Source: Oscillospiraceae bacterium (GTDB lineage Bacteria > Bacillota > Clostridia > Oscillospirales > Oscillospiraceae). From it: DNA of 64,000 nucleotides. The DNA is taken from positions 1 through 64,000 of the forward strand of contig CADCMP010000004.1 of NCBI GenBank assembly GCA_902802565.1, given 5' to 3'. The translations under genes and the position numbers were made by a program. Below the pieces are notes generated by a model. The model did not search any database, was not told where the DNA came from, and saw nothing but the letters and a program-made list of their open reading frames with translations. Positions within the stretch are counted from its first letter, which is position 1; each line of letters begins with the position of its first letter. Shown here one piece after another: positions 36,497-46,200 of the stretch.

Positions 36497-36508
36497 CGCA
36501 AAAGAATC

Positions 36509-36541
36509 GGAACCCCTCTGCGGAGGGGTTCCTTCATTTTT
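36509..36541 (+). terminator. Terminator after pgi
   Basis: GGAACCCCTC (36509-36518) pairs perfectly with GAGGGGTTCC (36523-36532), followed by TTCATTTTT. Confidence 0.9.
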
Positions 36542-36647
36542 CATGAAATTATGTCTGGATTTATATGGGTTTCGTATATTGCGAAGAAACCGGAAAAATG
36601 GTAATGTATAATCATAGAAAACCACTTTAAAAAGGAGTGTGGTCAAC

Positions 36648-37061
36648 ATGGTTAAGATCATCATGGGTCTGAAAGGATCCGGCAAAACAAAACGTCTGGT
36701 AGATCTTGTTCGTGAGACCGTCGCAGAAGACAACGGCGATGTAGTCGTCATTGAAAACAACAAAAATCTTACCTATGATATCCCCTATCAGGCACGCTTA
36801 ATCGATACAAATGAATGCGGTATCAATTCTTATGATCTGTTCAAAGGATTTATTCTGGGTCTTCATTCCGGAAACTACGATATCACTCATTTTTATGTCG
36901 ATAATTTCCTGAAAATAGTGAAAGACAATTCCCTGGAAGGACTGGAAGAATTCTTGGTCTGGCTTGAGGAGTTTTCAAATAAAGAAAGCATTGAATTTAT
37001 CATGTCGATCTCTGCTGATCCTGAAGCAGCAAGCGAAAAGATTAAAAGCTATATCATCTAA
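36648..37061 (+). CDS. Small P-loop protein of unknown function
   Basis: A 137-residue soluble protein beginning MVKIIMGLKGSGKT, a Walker A P-loop at about residues 7-14. A Walker-B-like strand reads THFYVDNFLKI near residue 85. The protein is far too short for a usual ATPase or kinase, and no Walker B acidic pair of a known family is clear. Similar small proteins occur in Clostridia, sometimes labelled PilT-like without good reason. I start at ATG 36648 because AAGGAG lies 10 bases upstream; the in-frame GTG at 36639 is too close. A TATAAT at 36607 may be its promoter. It is a single-gene unit. Confidence 0.75.
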   Translation: MVKIIMGLKGSGKTKRLVDLVRETVAEDNGDVVVIENNKNLTYDIPYQARLIDTNECGINSYDLFKGFILGLHSGNYDITHFYVDNFLKIVKDNSLEGLEEFLVWLEEFSNKESIEFIMSISADPEAASEKIKSYII

Positions 37062-37067
37062 AAAAAG

Positions 37068-37107
37068 ATTATACCGGCAGTTCGTTTACTGAACTGCCGG
37101 TATTTTT
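37068..37107. terminator. Bidirectional terminator
   Basis: ATACCGGCAGTTC (37071-37083) with GAACTGCCGGTAT (37091-37103), A-run before and T-run after; shared by convergent genes. Confidence 0.9.
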
Positions 37108-37350
37108 TTACTCAATTTCACGGTACATGGCAGGAGCTTCCGCTTTGCCCACATTATCCGCCACTTTCAGCACTTCCACTTTCAGCACGCGCTGTCCGAA
37201 GTGGATCTCGATGATATCACCGACTTTTACCTGATAGCTGGCTTTGACCTGCCGGCCGTTTACAACGATCCGGTCTCCGTCGCAGGCCTCATTGGCCACG
37301 GTACGACGCTTTATCAGACGAGAGACCTTCAGGTATTTATCGATTCTCAT
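37108..37350 (-). CDS. rqcP: RNA-binding S4-domain protein RqcP (YabO)
   Basis: An 80-residue protein that is essentially one S4 RNA-binding domain: MRIDKYLKVSRLIKRRTVANEAC, then GRQVKASYQVKVGD and VEVLKV. This is the RqcP/Hsp15 family, which assists RqcH in adding alanine tails to nascent chains on stalled 50S subunits. The assignment is strengthened by context: in Bacillus yabM-yabN(mazG)-yabO are neighbours in this order, and here the same three genes lie in the same order. Its start overlaps the mazG stop by 4 bases. Confidence 0.92.
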   Translation of the reverse strand: MRIDKYLKVSRLIKRRTVANEACDGDRIVVNGRQVKASYQVKVGDIIEIHFGQRVLKVEVLKVADNVGKAEAPAMYREIE

Positions 37351-38051
37351 TTCTTTTCCTCCCAGTCTCTTACCTGGTCGCCAAAGCGGTCGCAGGCGTC
37401 CTGCAGAGTCTTTTCCAGATTGATTGTTCCATACAGACGGGATACCAGAGACAGCATGAATTGGGAATAGACTTCTCCGATATCGTCAAGTTCCCCGTTT
37501 TCAATCTGTTGAACCAGCTGATTGGCACTGCTACCAAGATCGGGAAACTCTTCATATCCGGCCTTTCCGGCCTTCTTCACCATCTTGCTAAGTCTCCAGA
37601 CGGAAGGCAGTGTATGTGCCACACCGTCCACTGCATCTGCCGTGGAAAGCTGACCGTGCTCTTCCCTTTTGGCGGTCTCCCAGAGATCATATTTCTCCGC
37701 GCCGATGTATTCCTCGCGATCCTTAAACACATGGGGGTGCCGCTGGATCATTTTGGTTGCCACGGTATTACAGACATCATCAAAGGAGAAGTTTCCCTTT
37801 TCCTCTTCCATGGCGGAATGGAACACGACCTGCAGAAGCAGGTCTCCCAGTTCCTCCTTGAGATCGTCCATATCATTCCGGTCAATGGCGTCGCATACCT
37901 CGTAGGCTTCTTCCAGACAGTCCTGCCGGATACTCTCGTGAGTCTGAACACTGTCCCACGGACAGCCGGTCTCTTTATCACGAAGCGCCTTCATCACGCG
38001 GCGGAGGTCTTCGATATCATGGAAACGGTTGAGATCAAGTGTCTCATTCAT
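37347..38051 (-). CDS. mazG: Nucleoside triphosphate pyrophosphohydrolase MazG
   Basis: MazG hydrolyses NTPs and dNTPs to monophosphates and helps clean damaged nucleotides. The 234-residue protein has the repeated MazG domain: CPWDSVQTHESIRQDCLEEAYEV with the EExxE-type metal site, ELGDLLLQVVFHS, and a C-terminal half with KMVKKAGKAGYEEF. The Bacillus YabN fusion to a methylase-like domain is absent; this is the stand-alone form. It sits between the SpoVB-like gene and rqcP in the conserved yabMNO order. Confidence 0.93.
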   Translation of the reverse strand: MNETLDLNRFHDIEDLRRVMKALRDKETGCPWDSVQTHESIRQDCLEEAYEVCDAIDRNDMDDLKEELGDLLLQVVFHSAMEEEKGNFSFDDVCNTVATKMIQRHPHVFKDREEYIGAEKYDLWETAKREEHGQLSTADAVDGVAHTLPSVWRLSKMVKKAGKAGYEEFPDLGSSANQLVQQIENGELDDIGEVYSQFMLSLVSRLYGTINLEKTLQDACDRFGDQVRDWEEKK

Positions 38052-38065
38052 GAATGTATTCTCCT

Positions 38066-39682
38066 TTATTCGGCACTCTTCAGGTGCAGATAGCGGGCGA
38101 TCTTGTCACCCTTGGGAATCAGGCTCATATCCTCTTTGGTGATGGCACGGGTCTGAACCACTGCAATCACATAAACCACAACTGCCACAACCACGCAGAA
38201 CAGCATGCAGATGAGCGTCTCCAGCCGGGATTCCCCGCGGACTACAAGACGGATCAGATAATAGGATCCCAGTGCAAATGCGCCCATGATCAGGCTGCTG
38301 ATGAGAGGCTTCGGAACAATGCGTGCAAGACTGGGTTTGTACTCATAGTGTTTCCGGATAAAGATGTGATTCATGATGCAGATCACAGCATAGCAAAGAA
38401 TCGTACCAATGGGGGCTCCATAGATATTGATGGAAGGAATCGCCACCAGGAACCAGTCCACCGTGATCTTGATCAGACCTCCGGTAAAGAGAGAAACGAT
38501 GGTCAGTTTCTCATTTCCATGCGCCTGCAGGATGGCATTCTGGACCAGAGAGAAACAGACAAAGAATGATGCCAGCCCCATGATGGCAAGAAGTCTCGGA
38601 CCGGAGGAATGGCTTCCGTGATACAGCGTATCCATAATGGGAGCAGCAAGAACCGCGAGACCGATGCCCATGGGCATGCAGATATCCAGCGTGATACGCA
38701 GTGCATCTTCGGATGTCTTACCCGCATTTTTATAGTCTTTAACCACCATGTAAGCCGCAATGGACGGAACGATGGAGATGACAAGCGGTGTCACGAAAGC
38801 AGCGGGAAGATTATACAGGGTCTGCGCTTTGCTGAACACACCGAACAGAACCGCAGAGTCATGAGGGCTGAAACCGGCGGCCATCTGAAGACGGTTGTTG
38901 ATAAATTTCGTATCGATCAGACTGATCAGGCTCATGCCGGAGGATCCGATGGTGATGGGAATTCCAATGCTCAGAAGACGTTTGAGGGTATCCGAGCTGG
39001 ACATCGGAGTATCCGAACACTCTTCCCTGTCCGGATCGTGATAATTGCGGCGTTTATACAGATACATATAGATCAGCACCGCAAAACCGCCTGCCGTCAC
39101 GCCAAAGGTGGCACCGGAACAAGCAATTTCCACAGTTCTTCCCTGACGAACGAAGAAAATGGCCAGAGCAAGTCCAACGATGACTTTCACGAGCACTTCG
39201 ATTACCTGTCCGATGGTGGTGGGGGTCATATTCTTATGGCCCTGGCAGTAACCGCGGTATGCACTGACGACACAGACGAACAGAATGCCCGGTGCGATGG
39301 TGTAGATACTCGCGGCCGCTTCCGGACGGTCCAGAAGATTGGCCAGATTCTGCGGGAACAGGAACATGATGCACGCAGAAATGAAACCGATCACCAAAAA
39401 AGTCCACCAGGAAACGGAGAACGTGCGGCGAACCTGCATGTAGTGTCCCTGTTCATGCGCTTCCGCCACCATTCGGGACATTGCCACCGGAAGGCCGGCC
39501 GTAGTCATGGTCAGGAACACATTATAGACCGAATACGCTGAATAGAAATACGCGTATCCGTCATCCCCCAGGATATTGCCAAGGGGGATCTTGTATATGG
39601 CACCGAGTATCTTGGTGATAATAACACCGGCAGTAAGGATTACTGCTCCGTGAAGGAAGTTTTGTTCCTTTGGTTTTGCCAA
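38066..39682 (-). CDS. SpoVB/YabM-type flippase family membrane protein
   Basis: A 538-residue membrane protein with about 14 hydrophobic segments, of the MOP-superfamily SpoVB/YabM/YtgP branch. The start LHGAVILTAGVIITKILGAIYKIPL is summarised by the ITKILGAIYKIPLGNILG motif; VGIPITIGSSGMSL-like (IGIPITIGSSGMS) and the YHGSHSSGP loop also fit. Members move lipid-linked precursors of peptidoglycan or other wall polymers. The TTG at 39682 is used as start, since GGAGG lies 8 bases upstream and no ATG is close. The gene leads the yabM-mazG-rqcP block. Confidence 0.88.
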   Translation of the reverse strand: MAKPKEQNFLHGAVILTAGVIITKILGAIYKIPLGNILGDDGYAYFYSAYSVYNVFLTMTTAGLPVAMSRMVAEAHEQGHYMQVRRTFSVSWWTFLVIGFISACIMFLFPQNLANLLDRPEAAASIYTIAPGILFVCVVSAYRGYCQGHKNMTPTTIGQVIEVLVKVIVGLALAIFFVRQGRTVEIACSGATFGVTAGGFAVLIYMYLYKRRNYHDPDREECSDTPMSSSDTLKRLLSIGIPITIGSSGMSLISLIDTKFINNRLQMAAGFSPHDSAVLFGVFSKAQTLYNLPAAFVTPLVISIVPSIAAYMVVKDYKNAGKTSEDALRITLDICMPMGIGLAVLAAPIMDTLYHGSHSSGPRLLAIMGLASFFVCFSLVQNAILQAHGNEKLTIVSLFTGGLIKITVDWFLVAIPSINIYGAPIGTILCYAVICIMNHIFIRKHYEYKPSLARIVPKPLISSLIMGAFALGSYYLIRLVVRGESRLETLICMLFCVVVAVVVYVIAVVQTRAITKEDMSLIPKGDKIARYLHLKSAE

Positions 39683-39739
39683 TGTCTTCTACCTCCGACA
39701 TATTGTTAAAATACATAAATTAATGATCTAAGCTTATTC

Positions 39740-39768
39740 AATTTACACTAAAAGTATGAATATTTCAA
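39740..39768 (-). promoter_or_regulatory. Predicted promoter of the SpoVB-mazG-rqcP block
   Basis: Minus strand: TTGAAA (39768-39763), a 17-base spacer, TAAATT (39745-39740). Confidence 0.55.
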
Positions 39769-39796
39769 TTCTTATCTCGAAATTTGTGCTATAGCG

Positions 39797-39834
39797 ACAA
39801 AAAAGTGCTCATTGCAGAATCTGCAATGAGCACT
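39797..39834 (-). terminator. Terminator after gapA
   Basis: A 14-bp stem AGTGCTCATTGCAG / CTGCAATGAGCACT (39834-39821 with 39817-39804 on the minus strand), followed by TTTTTT. Confidence 0.9.
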
Positions 39835-39853
39835 CTTTAATTGTGATTACAAA

Positions 39854-40909
<1,056 letters not shown>

Positions 40910-40935
40910 TTATTTTTTTAACTATCTGCAGACTC

Positions 40936-40964
40936 AGTGTATCACAAATTAACGGATAAAACAA
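40936..40964 (-). promoter_or_regulatory. Predicted gap promoter
   Basis: Minus strand: TTGTTT (40964-40959), a 17-base spacer, and TACACT (40941-40936) with an upstream TGa extension. A GGAGGA site precedes the ATG. Confidence 0.55.
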
Positions 40965-41033
40965 TAAAGACCCTTTACAAAAAAAGCTCCATGTTTTGCC
41001 CTGTTTTTCACTTTTTATTGTGGATTATTACCA

Positions 41034-41798
41034 TTAATCCGGTATATTAAAGAGTCTTTTTCCGTTTTCTGTGGTAATATCCCGGATTTTCTCGGAAGAA
41101 CAGCCCTTCACCTCGGCGATCTTATCGATGATATAGGGCAGATTTCTGGAATCATTCCTTCTTCCCCGCATGGGCACCGGAGACAGGTACGGACTGTCCG
41201 TTTCCACCAGGATACGTTCCAGCGGACAGATCTCCAGAACAGAGATCGCCTTCTTATTGTTCTTATACGTGATTGGTCCGTCAAATCCAAGATACCAGCC
41301 GCGGTTCAGCAGTTCTTCCGCCATTTCGGCACTGCCGCTGTAACAGTGAAAGACACCGGTCACTTCCGGATAGTTCCGAACCATGTTCAGACAGTCTCCG
41401 TGTGCTTCCCTGTCGTGGACGATTACCGGCTTTCCGGTCTCCACAGCCCATTCCATCTGCATGCGGAATACCATCTTCTGCAGTTCCTTCTGAGATTTAT
41501 CCCAGTAATAGTCCAGACCAATCTCGCCGATGGCAACACACTTCTGGTGCCCCAGCAGCATGAACAGCTGCTCAAGTTCATCCAGGGAGCTGTCCCCTAC
41601 TTCTTCCGGGTGAAGACCGACTGCAGTATAAACGAAGTCATACTTCTCGCTGAGCTTCAGGGAATTAAGACTGGACTGAAAATCACAGCCGGGATCCAGG
41701 ACCAGAGACACATCGTGATTCTTCAGGTCCTGAAAGATAGAATCAAGGTCATCCTTGAAGCTTTCATCGTCATAATGAGCATGTGTATCAAAAATCAT
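41034..41798 (-). CDS. tatD: TatD-family metal-dependent hydrolase
   Basis: A 254-residue TIM-barrel DNase/hydrolase of the TatD family. It starts MIFDTHAHYDDE with the HxH metal ligands. Others are visible in AIGEIGLDYYWD (glutamate), IVHDREAHGD (histidine), GVFHCYSGS (histidine) and ETDSPYLSPVPMRG (aspartate). The ATG at 41798 is preceded by an AGAGGAAG site; a longer frame would cross the divergent promoter region. TatD enzymes degrade DNA with 3'-5' exonuclease activity and are implicated in repair. It is divergent from the DUF364-type gene, with 55 bases between starts. Confidence 0.93.
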   Translation of the reverse strand: MIFDTHAHYDDESFKDDLDSIFQDLKNHDVSLVLDPGCDFQSSLNSLKLSEKYDFVYTAVGLHPEEVGDSSLDELEQLFMLLGHQKCVAIGEIGLDYYWDKSQKELQKMVFRMQMEWAVETGKPVIVHDREAHGDCLNMVRNYPEVTGVFHCYSGSAEMAEELLNRGWYLGFDGPITYKNNKKAISVLEICPLERILVETDSPYLSPVPMRGRRNDSRNLPYIIDKIAEVKGCSSEKIRDITTENGKRLFNIPD

Positions 41799-41853
41799 GG
41801 AACTTCCTCTTCCGTCAGGATATAATAAGTATACAACAATTAGGAGCAAATCT

Positions 41854-42603
41854 ATGAATTATCATCCGATTTATGATGAAATACTGGAATCGCTGGACTG
41901 TGATATCGAGATCCGGCAGATCCTCATCGGATCCTCATGGGTCGCCACGATACTGGAAGACGGCAGCTGCGGAATCGCTGCGAAAATGTTCAACCGCCCC
42001 ACTGCATCGGTGGAGGATCTACTCCGCAAAAAGCGCAAAGCACATATTCTCGGCAAGGAGCTCATCCAGGAAGATCCGTTTCTTTCCGTACTGTCCTTAT
42101 CTGCCGTTAATGCATGTCTGAACACCGCAAAGCGTGTTTCGGCTTTCCATGCCGCTGCCGACCCGGATACCTGCTGTGTACAGGGATTTAATGTCACAGG
42201 GAAAAAAGTTGCCGTCATCGGCCACATGAGCCGAACACGTGATCAGATTCTCAGGGAATCACACCCGGAACAGATCTATATGTTTGATATGGATCCGGCA
42301 CGGGGAGATCTTCCGGTGGAAAAAGAGCCGGAACTGCTTCCGGAATGCGAGGCGGTAATTATCACCGGTACTACTCTCATCAATCACACGATCGGAGATA
42401 TCCTGCAGTGGTCCCGGAATGCCGTTCATATCTTCACCGGTCCCTCTGTCCCCTTCCTGCCTGGTTTCAGCAGCATCGATCAGATCCACGGGATGGTTTT
42501 AACGGAAATAGAAGAATTCCTCGCATGGAACCAGTCGAATTCCGGTTCTCCGCTGCCCTATTCTCAGACATTTCTTTTAAGAACACCGTTTAAAGATGAA
42601 TAA
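41854..42603 (+). CDS. DUF364/DUF4213-type Rossmann-like protein
   Basis: A 249-residue soluble protein. The first third fits the DUF4213 enolase-like N-terminal domain (GSSWVATILEDGSCGIA, and LSLSAVNACLN). The rest is a Rossmann-like DUF364 domain (VAVIGHMSRTRDQI, YMFDMDPARGDLP, ITGTTLINHTIGDIL and FTGPSVPFLPGF). Proteins of this kind are listed as putative heavy-metal-chelation proteins; no activity is proven for this one. The ATG at 41854 follows AGGAG by 7 bases. The 3' end overlaps the convergent SDR gene by 14 bases, with no terminator between them. Confidence 0.82.
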   Translation: MNYHPIYDEILESLDCDIEIRQILIGSSWVATILEDGSCGIAAKMFNRPTASVEDLLRKKRKAHILGKELIQEDPFLSVLSLSAVNACLNTAKRVSAFHAAADPDTCCVQGFNVTGKKVAVIGHMSRTRDQILRESHPEQIYMFDMDPARGDLPVEKEPELLPECEAVIITGTTLINHTIGDILQWSRNAVHIFTGPSVPFLPGFSSIDQIHGMVLTEIEEFLAWNQSNSGSPLPYSQTFLLRTPFKDE

Positions 42604-43324
42604 AACCTCCGTCACAGGTCAGAACCTGACCGGTCACAAATGCGGCGCCATCAGACGCCAGATATGAGACTGCAGCGGCGATGTCCTCCGGCTGACCCAG
42701 CCGTCCCAGAGGAGTGTTGTCGGCCAGTTCACTCAGTGTCTCATCGCCAAGGACTTTCACCATGTCCGTATCGATCACGCCCGGTGCGACACAGTTGACG
42801 CGGATCCCGGACAGTGCCAGTTCCGCAGCCATGGATTTTGTCAGGCCGATCACCGCATGTTTGGAGGATGAATAGACCGATTCGCAGCTGGCACCGTGCA
42901 TCCCCCATATGGAGGATGTGTTGATGATGCAGCCGCTTTTGCGGTGAAGCATGTCCGGCAGCACCGCCTGGACGGTATGAAGAATTCCCTTCACATTCAC
43001 CGCGAAGATACGGTCCCACAGTTCATCCCGGATATCCTGGATCTGACACTGCTCGGCGATTCCGGCATTGTTGACAAGTACATCCACCGGTCCGAACTGT
43101 TCCCGTACAGCTGCCACCATGGCATCCACTTCACTTTTTACGGAGACATCCGCCTGATATGCCATTGCGCGGTACCCTTCCGCGTTCAGCTTAGCGGCTA
43201 GTTGCTCGGCAAGGTCCATTCGTTCCACGCAGTTGATGCAGACCGCAAAACCGTCCCGGGCCAGGCGCTCCGCCTCCGCCCGGCCGATTCCTCTGGATGC
43301 ACCGGTAATTATCGCTGTTTTCAT
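42590..43324 (-). CDS. Short-chain dehydrogenase/reductase (FabG-like)
   Basis: A 244-residue SDR. The NAD(P)-binding TGASRGIG near residue 8, NNAGIAE, the catalytic serine in NTSSIWG, and YSSSKHA (YxxxK) are all present, followed by VNCVAPGVIDTDM. The C-terminal end GQVLTCDGGFIHL is typical of FabG-like proteins. It could be a 3-oxoacyl-ACP reductase or act on another alcohol; no fatty-acid genes are adjacent, so the specific name is withheld. The ATG at 43324 is chosen because it gives the canonical start; the AAAGG upstream is spaced wide (12 bases). Confidence 0.88.
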   Translation of the reverse strand: MKTAIITGASRGIGRAEAERLARDGFAVCINCVERMDLAEQLAAKLNAEGYRAMAYQADVSVKSEVDAMVAAVREQFGPVDVLVNNAGIAEQCQIQDIRDELWDRIFAVNVKGILHTVQAVLPDMLHRKSGCIINTSSIWGMHGASCESVYSSSKHAVIGLTKSMAAELALSGIRVNCVAPGVIDTDMVKVLGDETLSELADNTPLGRLGQPEDIAAAVSYLASDGAAFVTGQVLTCDGGFIHL

Positions 43325-43346
43325 GTTTCGTAATAACCTTTCAATC

Positions 43347-43389
43347 AAAAAGCCGACGAACGCAGAACACACTTCGTTCCTCGGCTTTT
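43347..43389 (-). terminator. Terminator after plsC
   Basis: Minus strand: AAAAGCCGA (43389-43381) pairs with TCGGCTTTT (43356-43348) around an inner GAACG/CGTTC pairing, followed by TTGATT. Confidence 0.8.
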
Positions 43390-43394
43390 ATTCC

Positions 43395-44228
43395 TTACAT
43401 TCCGGGATCCTCTCCCTTTGAACGGATGAAATCCGCAATCACTTTTTTGGTGTAGTCCGCAAGCTCAACCGATTTCATCGACTTCACCTTATCACCGTCC
43501 ACAACTTCCAGAATATCCACATACACTTTGGAAATGCTCCAGAAGTGGTATTTTACGGTCTCCGTGCCCCGCACTGCGGCAATGACCAGCGGGCATCCTG
43601 CCTTCTGCGCAATCTTGAAGGAACCAGCATGAAATTCTCCCATCTGCTGGGATTTGCTTCGGGTCCCTTCCGGATAGATTCCGATGGAGACGATATCGTT
43701 TTTGATATAACTGGTCGCCTGCTGAATGGTCTTGATGGCATTACGTGCATTCTCACGGTCAATGGACATGAAACACCATTCATGGATCATCTTTCCGATG
43801 GCCGGAATCCTCAGATTGCTGATCTTGGAAATGAACGCAATATTATAGTCCCGCATCTTGTCCATGACCACAATAGGGTCAAGATTGGACCGATGATTGG
43901 ATACAAACAGGAACCTTTTGTCCGTAGGCACTTTCTCCAGACCGGTAGTGATAACACGGATTCCGGAGATATAGAGAACAAATGCAGCAAATTCCTGGCA
44001 GACAAAAACTCCCAGGGGGCTGGGCCGTTCCTTCACCTCATCCACATTGATATGCAGTGTGCTGAGATAGGCAATTAGTAAAAACAGGAACAGTGCTACC
44101 GCAAAAAACACGAACAGCAGTACAACAGGTACCCAGAACCAGTACCAGTGTGCCAGCAGGTGCTGTGAAACCGTAACCCAGCAGGTACAGCAGATGCTGA
44201 AAACTGCAAATGCAATAACAAAGACCAA
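43395..44228 (-). CDS. plsC: 1-acyl-sn-glycerol-3-phosphate acyltransferase (PlsC-like)
   Basis: A 277-residue membrane acyltransferase that makes phosphatidic acid from lysophosphatidic acid. Two N-terminal helices (about residues 1-20 and 30-58) precede the catalytic domain. The HX4D motif is seen in FVSNHRSNLDPI, and the acceptor motif in IYPEGTRSKSQQMGEF. No ATG fits. I place the start at TTG 44228, 8 bases after AAGG; a TTG at 44234 in the same frame is nearly as good. It is transcribed alone and ends at a terminator. Confidence 0.9.
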   Translation of the reverse strand: MVFVIAFAVFSICCTCWVTVSQHLLAHWYWFWVPVVLLFVFFAVALFLFLLIAYLSTLHINVDEVKERPSPLGVFVCQEFAAFVLYISGIRVITTGLEKVPTDKRFLFVSNHRSNLDPIVVMDKMRDYNIAFISKISNLRIPAIGKMIHEWCFMSIDRENARNAIKTIQQATSYIKNDIVSIGIYPEGTRSKSQQMGEFHAGSFKIAQKAGCPLVIAAVRGTETVKYHFWSISKVYVDILEVVDGDKVKSMKSVELADYTKKVIADFIRSKGEDPGM

Positions 44229-44261
44229 CGACAAAACCTTCTTTTCTGTCTATTTTCTCAT

Positions 44262-44291
44262 ATTATATTACATCAATAATCAAACAAGCAA
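44262..44291 (-). promoter_or_regulatory. Possible plsC promoter
   Basis: Minus strand: TTGCTT (44291-44286), an 18-base spacer, TATAAT (44267-44262). Confidence 0.5.
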
Positions 44292-44311
44292 GAATTATCC
44301 ATTCCGCATCA

Positions 44312-45613
44312 TCAGAATATCCACCAGGTGATGCTTTTCGGTCCCAACTGAAGAGTTCCTTCGAACACCTCTTCCCTTTGGGACAGGCTCTTGCTCCACG
44401 TTCCATGAGGCAGGTCATATTGAAACTCCCAGGTACTGTCCGAGATATTGATCGCTGTCAGCACTGTGGAACCTGCTGCTTCACGCAGGAACACATACTG
44501 CTGGTTTGTCAGCAGCACTTCCCGGAACGATCCGGTCATCAGCGCAGGTGTGCAGTTGCGGAGCCGAACCATCTCCTTCACCTGCTCACTGAGATCATTG
44601 TATTCCGGCGAAACGATCTCCGGTCTCAGTTCTCGGTCTGACTGTCCCGGTCTCTTCCTCCCCTCGATTCCCCATTCCGAACCGTAGTAGATGCACGGGA
44701 TCCCGGGCAAAGCCATCTGCAGGCCGAAAGCCGCAGTCAGCAGCTCCGGATCCGTCAGTTTACCGGCTATACGATCCACATCATGGTTATCAAGAAAAGA
44801 CCACAGCGCCCTTCCCGGATACATTTCCGTCAGGTTTCTTTTCAGCGTGTGCGCAATTTCAAACATGTTCCGGGAATTTAATCCTGACCAGATGCTCTTA
44901 TACAGAGGATAGTCCGTAATGGAATCCAGCTTCCCTTCGGTGAACAGGTGCCCCTGATTGTCCGCGAGTGTCTCCCCCACCAGGAAAAAATCTTCTCTGC
45001 GGGAAGAAACATACTCACGGATCTTTGCCATAAACCAGTCCGGAAGCAGATAGGCGACATCCAGCCGGATTCCGTCGATCTGAAACTCGTCCAGCCACAA
45101 TCCGATACTGTCCAGCAGATAATTCTGAACTTCCGGATTATAAAGGTTCAGCTTCACCAGTTCGTAATGACCTTCCCAGCCTTCATACCAGAATCCGTCA
45201 TCATAGGGGGAATTTCCGTTGAAATCCACGCAAAACCAGTCTTTGTACCTGCTTTCAAACCCTTTCTGAATCAGGTCCTGAAACGCGAAGAATCCCCGTC
45301 CTACGTGATGAAACACACCATCCAGAACGACCCGGATACCCCGTTTGTGCGCCGTATTCACCAATTTCCGGAACTCTTCATTCGTACCAAGCCGCTCATC
45401 GATCCGGCGGTAATCTCTCGTATCGTATCCGTGGGTATCACTGGAAAAGACGGGATTTAAATAAACCCCGCCTATTCCGTATTCTGACAGATACCGATCC
45501 ATATAATCTGTGATTCGATCCAGCCGATGTTCCTGCACTCCGCTGTTTAACTCCGGAGCGCCGCAGAAGTTCAGCGGATAGATCTGATAAAACACACAGT
45601 TATGAAACCACAT
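44312..45613 (-). CDS. Alpha-amylase family glycoside hydrolase (GH13)
   Basis: A 433-residue cytoplasmic (no signal peptide) GH13 enzyme. The four conserved regions are present: LDGVFHHVG, GIRLDVA with the nucleophile aspartate 185, FLVGETL with glutamate 214, and FLDNHD with aspartate 278. The short length and the start FYQIYPLNFCG suggest cyclomaltodextrinase, neopullulanase or maltodextrin glucosidase-type action on small glucans inside the cell, not a secreted amylase. The gene starts 8 bases after the lipoprotein gene, so they share a message, an odd partnership. Confidence 0.9.
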   Translation of the reverse strand: MWFHNCVFYQIYPLNFCGAPELNSGVQEHRLDRITDYMDRYLSEYGIGGVYLNPVFSSDTHGYDTRDYRRIDERLGTNEEFRKLVNTAHKRGIRVVLDGVFHHVGRGFFAFQDLIQKGFESRYKDWFCVDFNGNSPYDDGFWYEGWEGHYELVKLNLYNPEVQNYLLDSIGLWLDEFQIDGIRLDVAYLLPDWFMAKIREYVSSRREDFFLVGETLADNQGHLFTEGKLDSITDYPLYKSIWSGLNSRNMFEIAHTLKRNLTEMYPGRALWSFLDNHDVDRIAGKLTDPELLTAAFGLQMALPGIPCIYYGSEWGIEGRKRPGQSDRELRPEIVSPEYNDLSEQVKEMVRLRNCTPALMTGSFREVLLTNQQYVFLREAAGSTVLTAINISDSTWEFQYDLPHGTWSKSLSQREEVFEGTLQLGPKSITWWIF

Positions 45614-45621
45614 GCCCTTCC

Positions 45622-46134
45622 TTATCCTTCCGCAGCGTCAGCATCGATCATATTGAATTCAAATACGCAGCTCTCCCCGGCATTTTCCTGATCGTCCTGC
45701 CAGGTGATGGTGTAATCGTCCTGCACGAAGATTGCTCCTGTGCCGTTTTCATACTCAACCGTTTCCGTCATGTTGCCGGATTCGTCATATGTCCGGATGG
45801 CTTTCCTGCAGTTCGAATAATGGATGGCATGAGTTTCCTCATCCCATTTGCCGGAAAATTCCCAGACGGCCTGCTCAAAGGCACTTCCTGCCCAGCTGAT
45901 GGTAACACGACCTCCATCATTTCCTTCACACAGGATATCCATGGTGGCTCTCTGGCTGCCGCGATCCATATAGCTTCCGATAATATTCATGACAGGATTC
46001 TGTCCGTCTTCCTCATTCACCGCTGCACTCTGTGCAGAAGAAACTGTTTCGGAAACAGCATCTTTTCCGCATCCGGCAAAGCATACCAGCAGCATGGCAA
46101 CAATAAGAATCAGAACGATTCCTTTGATTTTCAT
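45622..46134 (-). CDS. Lipoprotein of unknown function
   Basis: A 170-residue putative lipoprotein. The signal sequence ends in a lipobox-like LVCFAGC with cysteine 22 as the lipid-modified residue. The mature part has a serine/alanine-rich linker (to about residue 42), then a beta-rich domain containing SYMDRGSQRATMDIL and a series of short strands with acidic residues. I do not recognise the family. It is the first gene of a two-gene unit with the GH13 gene. Its start is only about 20 bases beyond the tRNA-Pro terminator, leaving little room for a promoter. Confidence 0.75.
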   Translation of the reverse strand: MKIKGIVLILIVAMLLVCFAGCGKDAVSETVSSAQSAAVNEEDGQNPVMNIIGSYMDRGSQRATMDILCEGNDGGRVTISWAGSAFEQAVWEFSGKWDEETHAIHYSNCRKAIRTYDESGNMTETVEYENGTGAIFVQDDYTITWQDDQENAGESCVFEFNMIDADAAEG

Positions 46135-46154
46135 ACTCTCATCTTCCTTTACTC

Positions 46155-46200
46155 AAAAATAAAAAAAGCACGGCGGTTGATCTCTCAACACCGTGCTTTT
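46155..46200 (-). terminator. Terminator directly after tRNA-Pro
   Basis: Minus strand: AAAAGCACGGTGTTGA pairs with TCAACCGCCGTGCTTTT (46200-46185 with 46180-46164, one bulge), then TTTATTTTT. Confidence 0.85.

Noticed and set aside
35546..36763. A 405-codon open frame antisense to pgi
   Set aside because: A shadow of pgi; no ribosome binding site and no domain.
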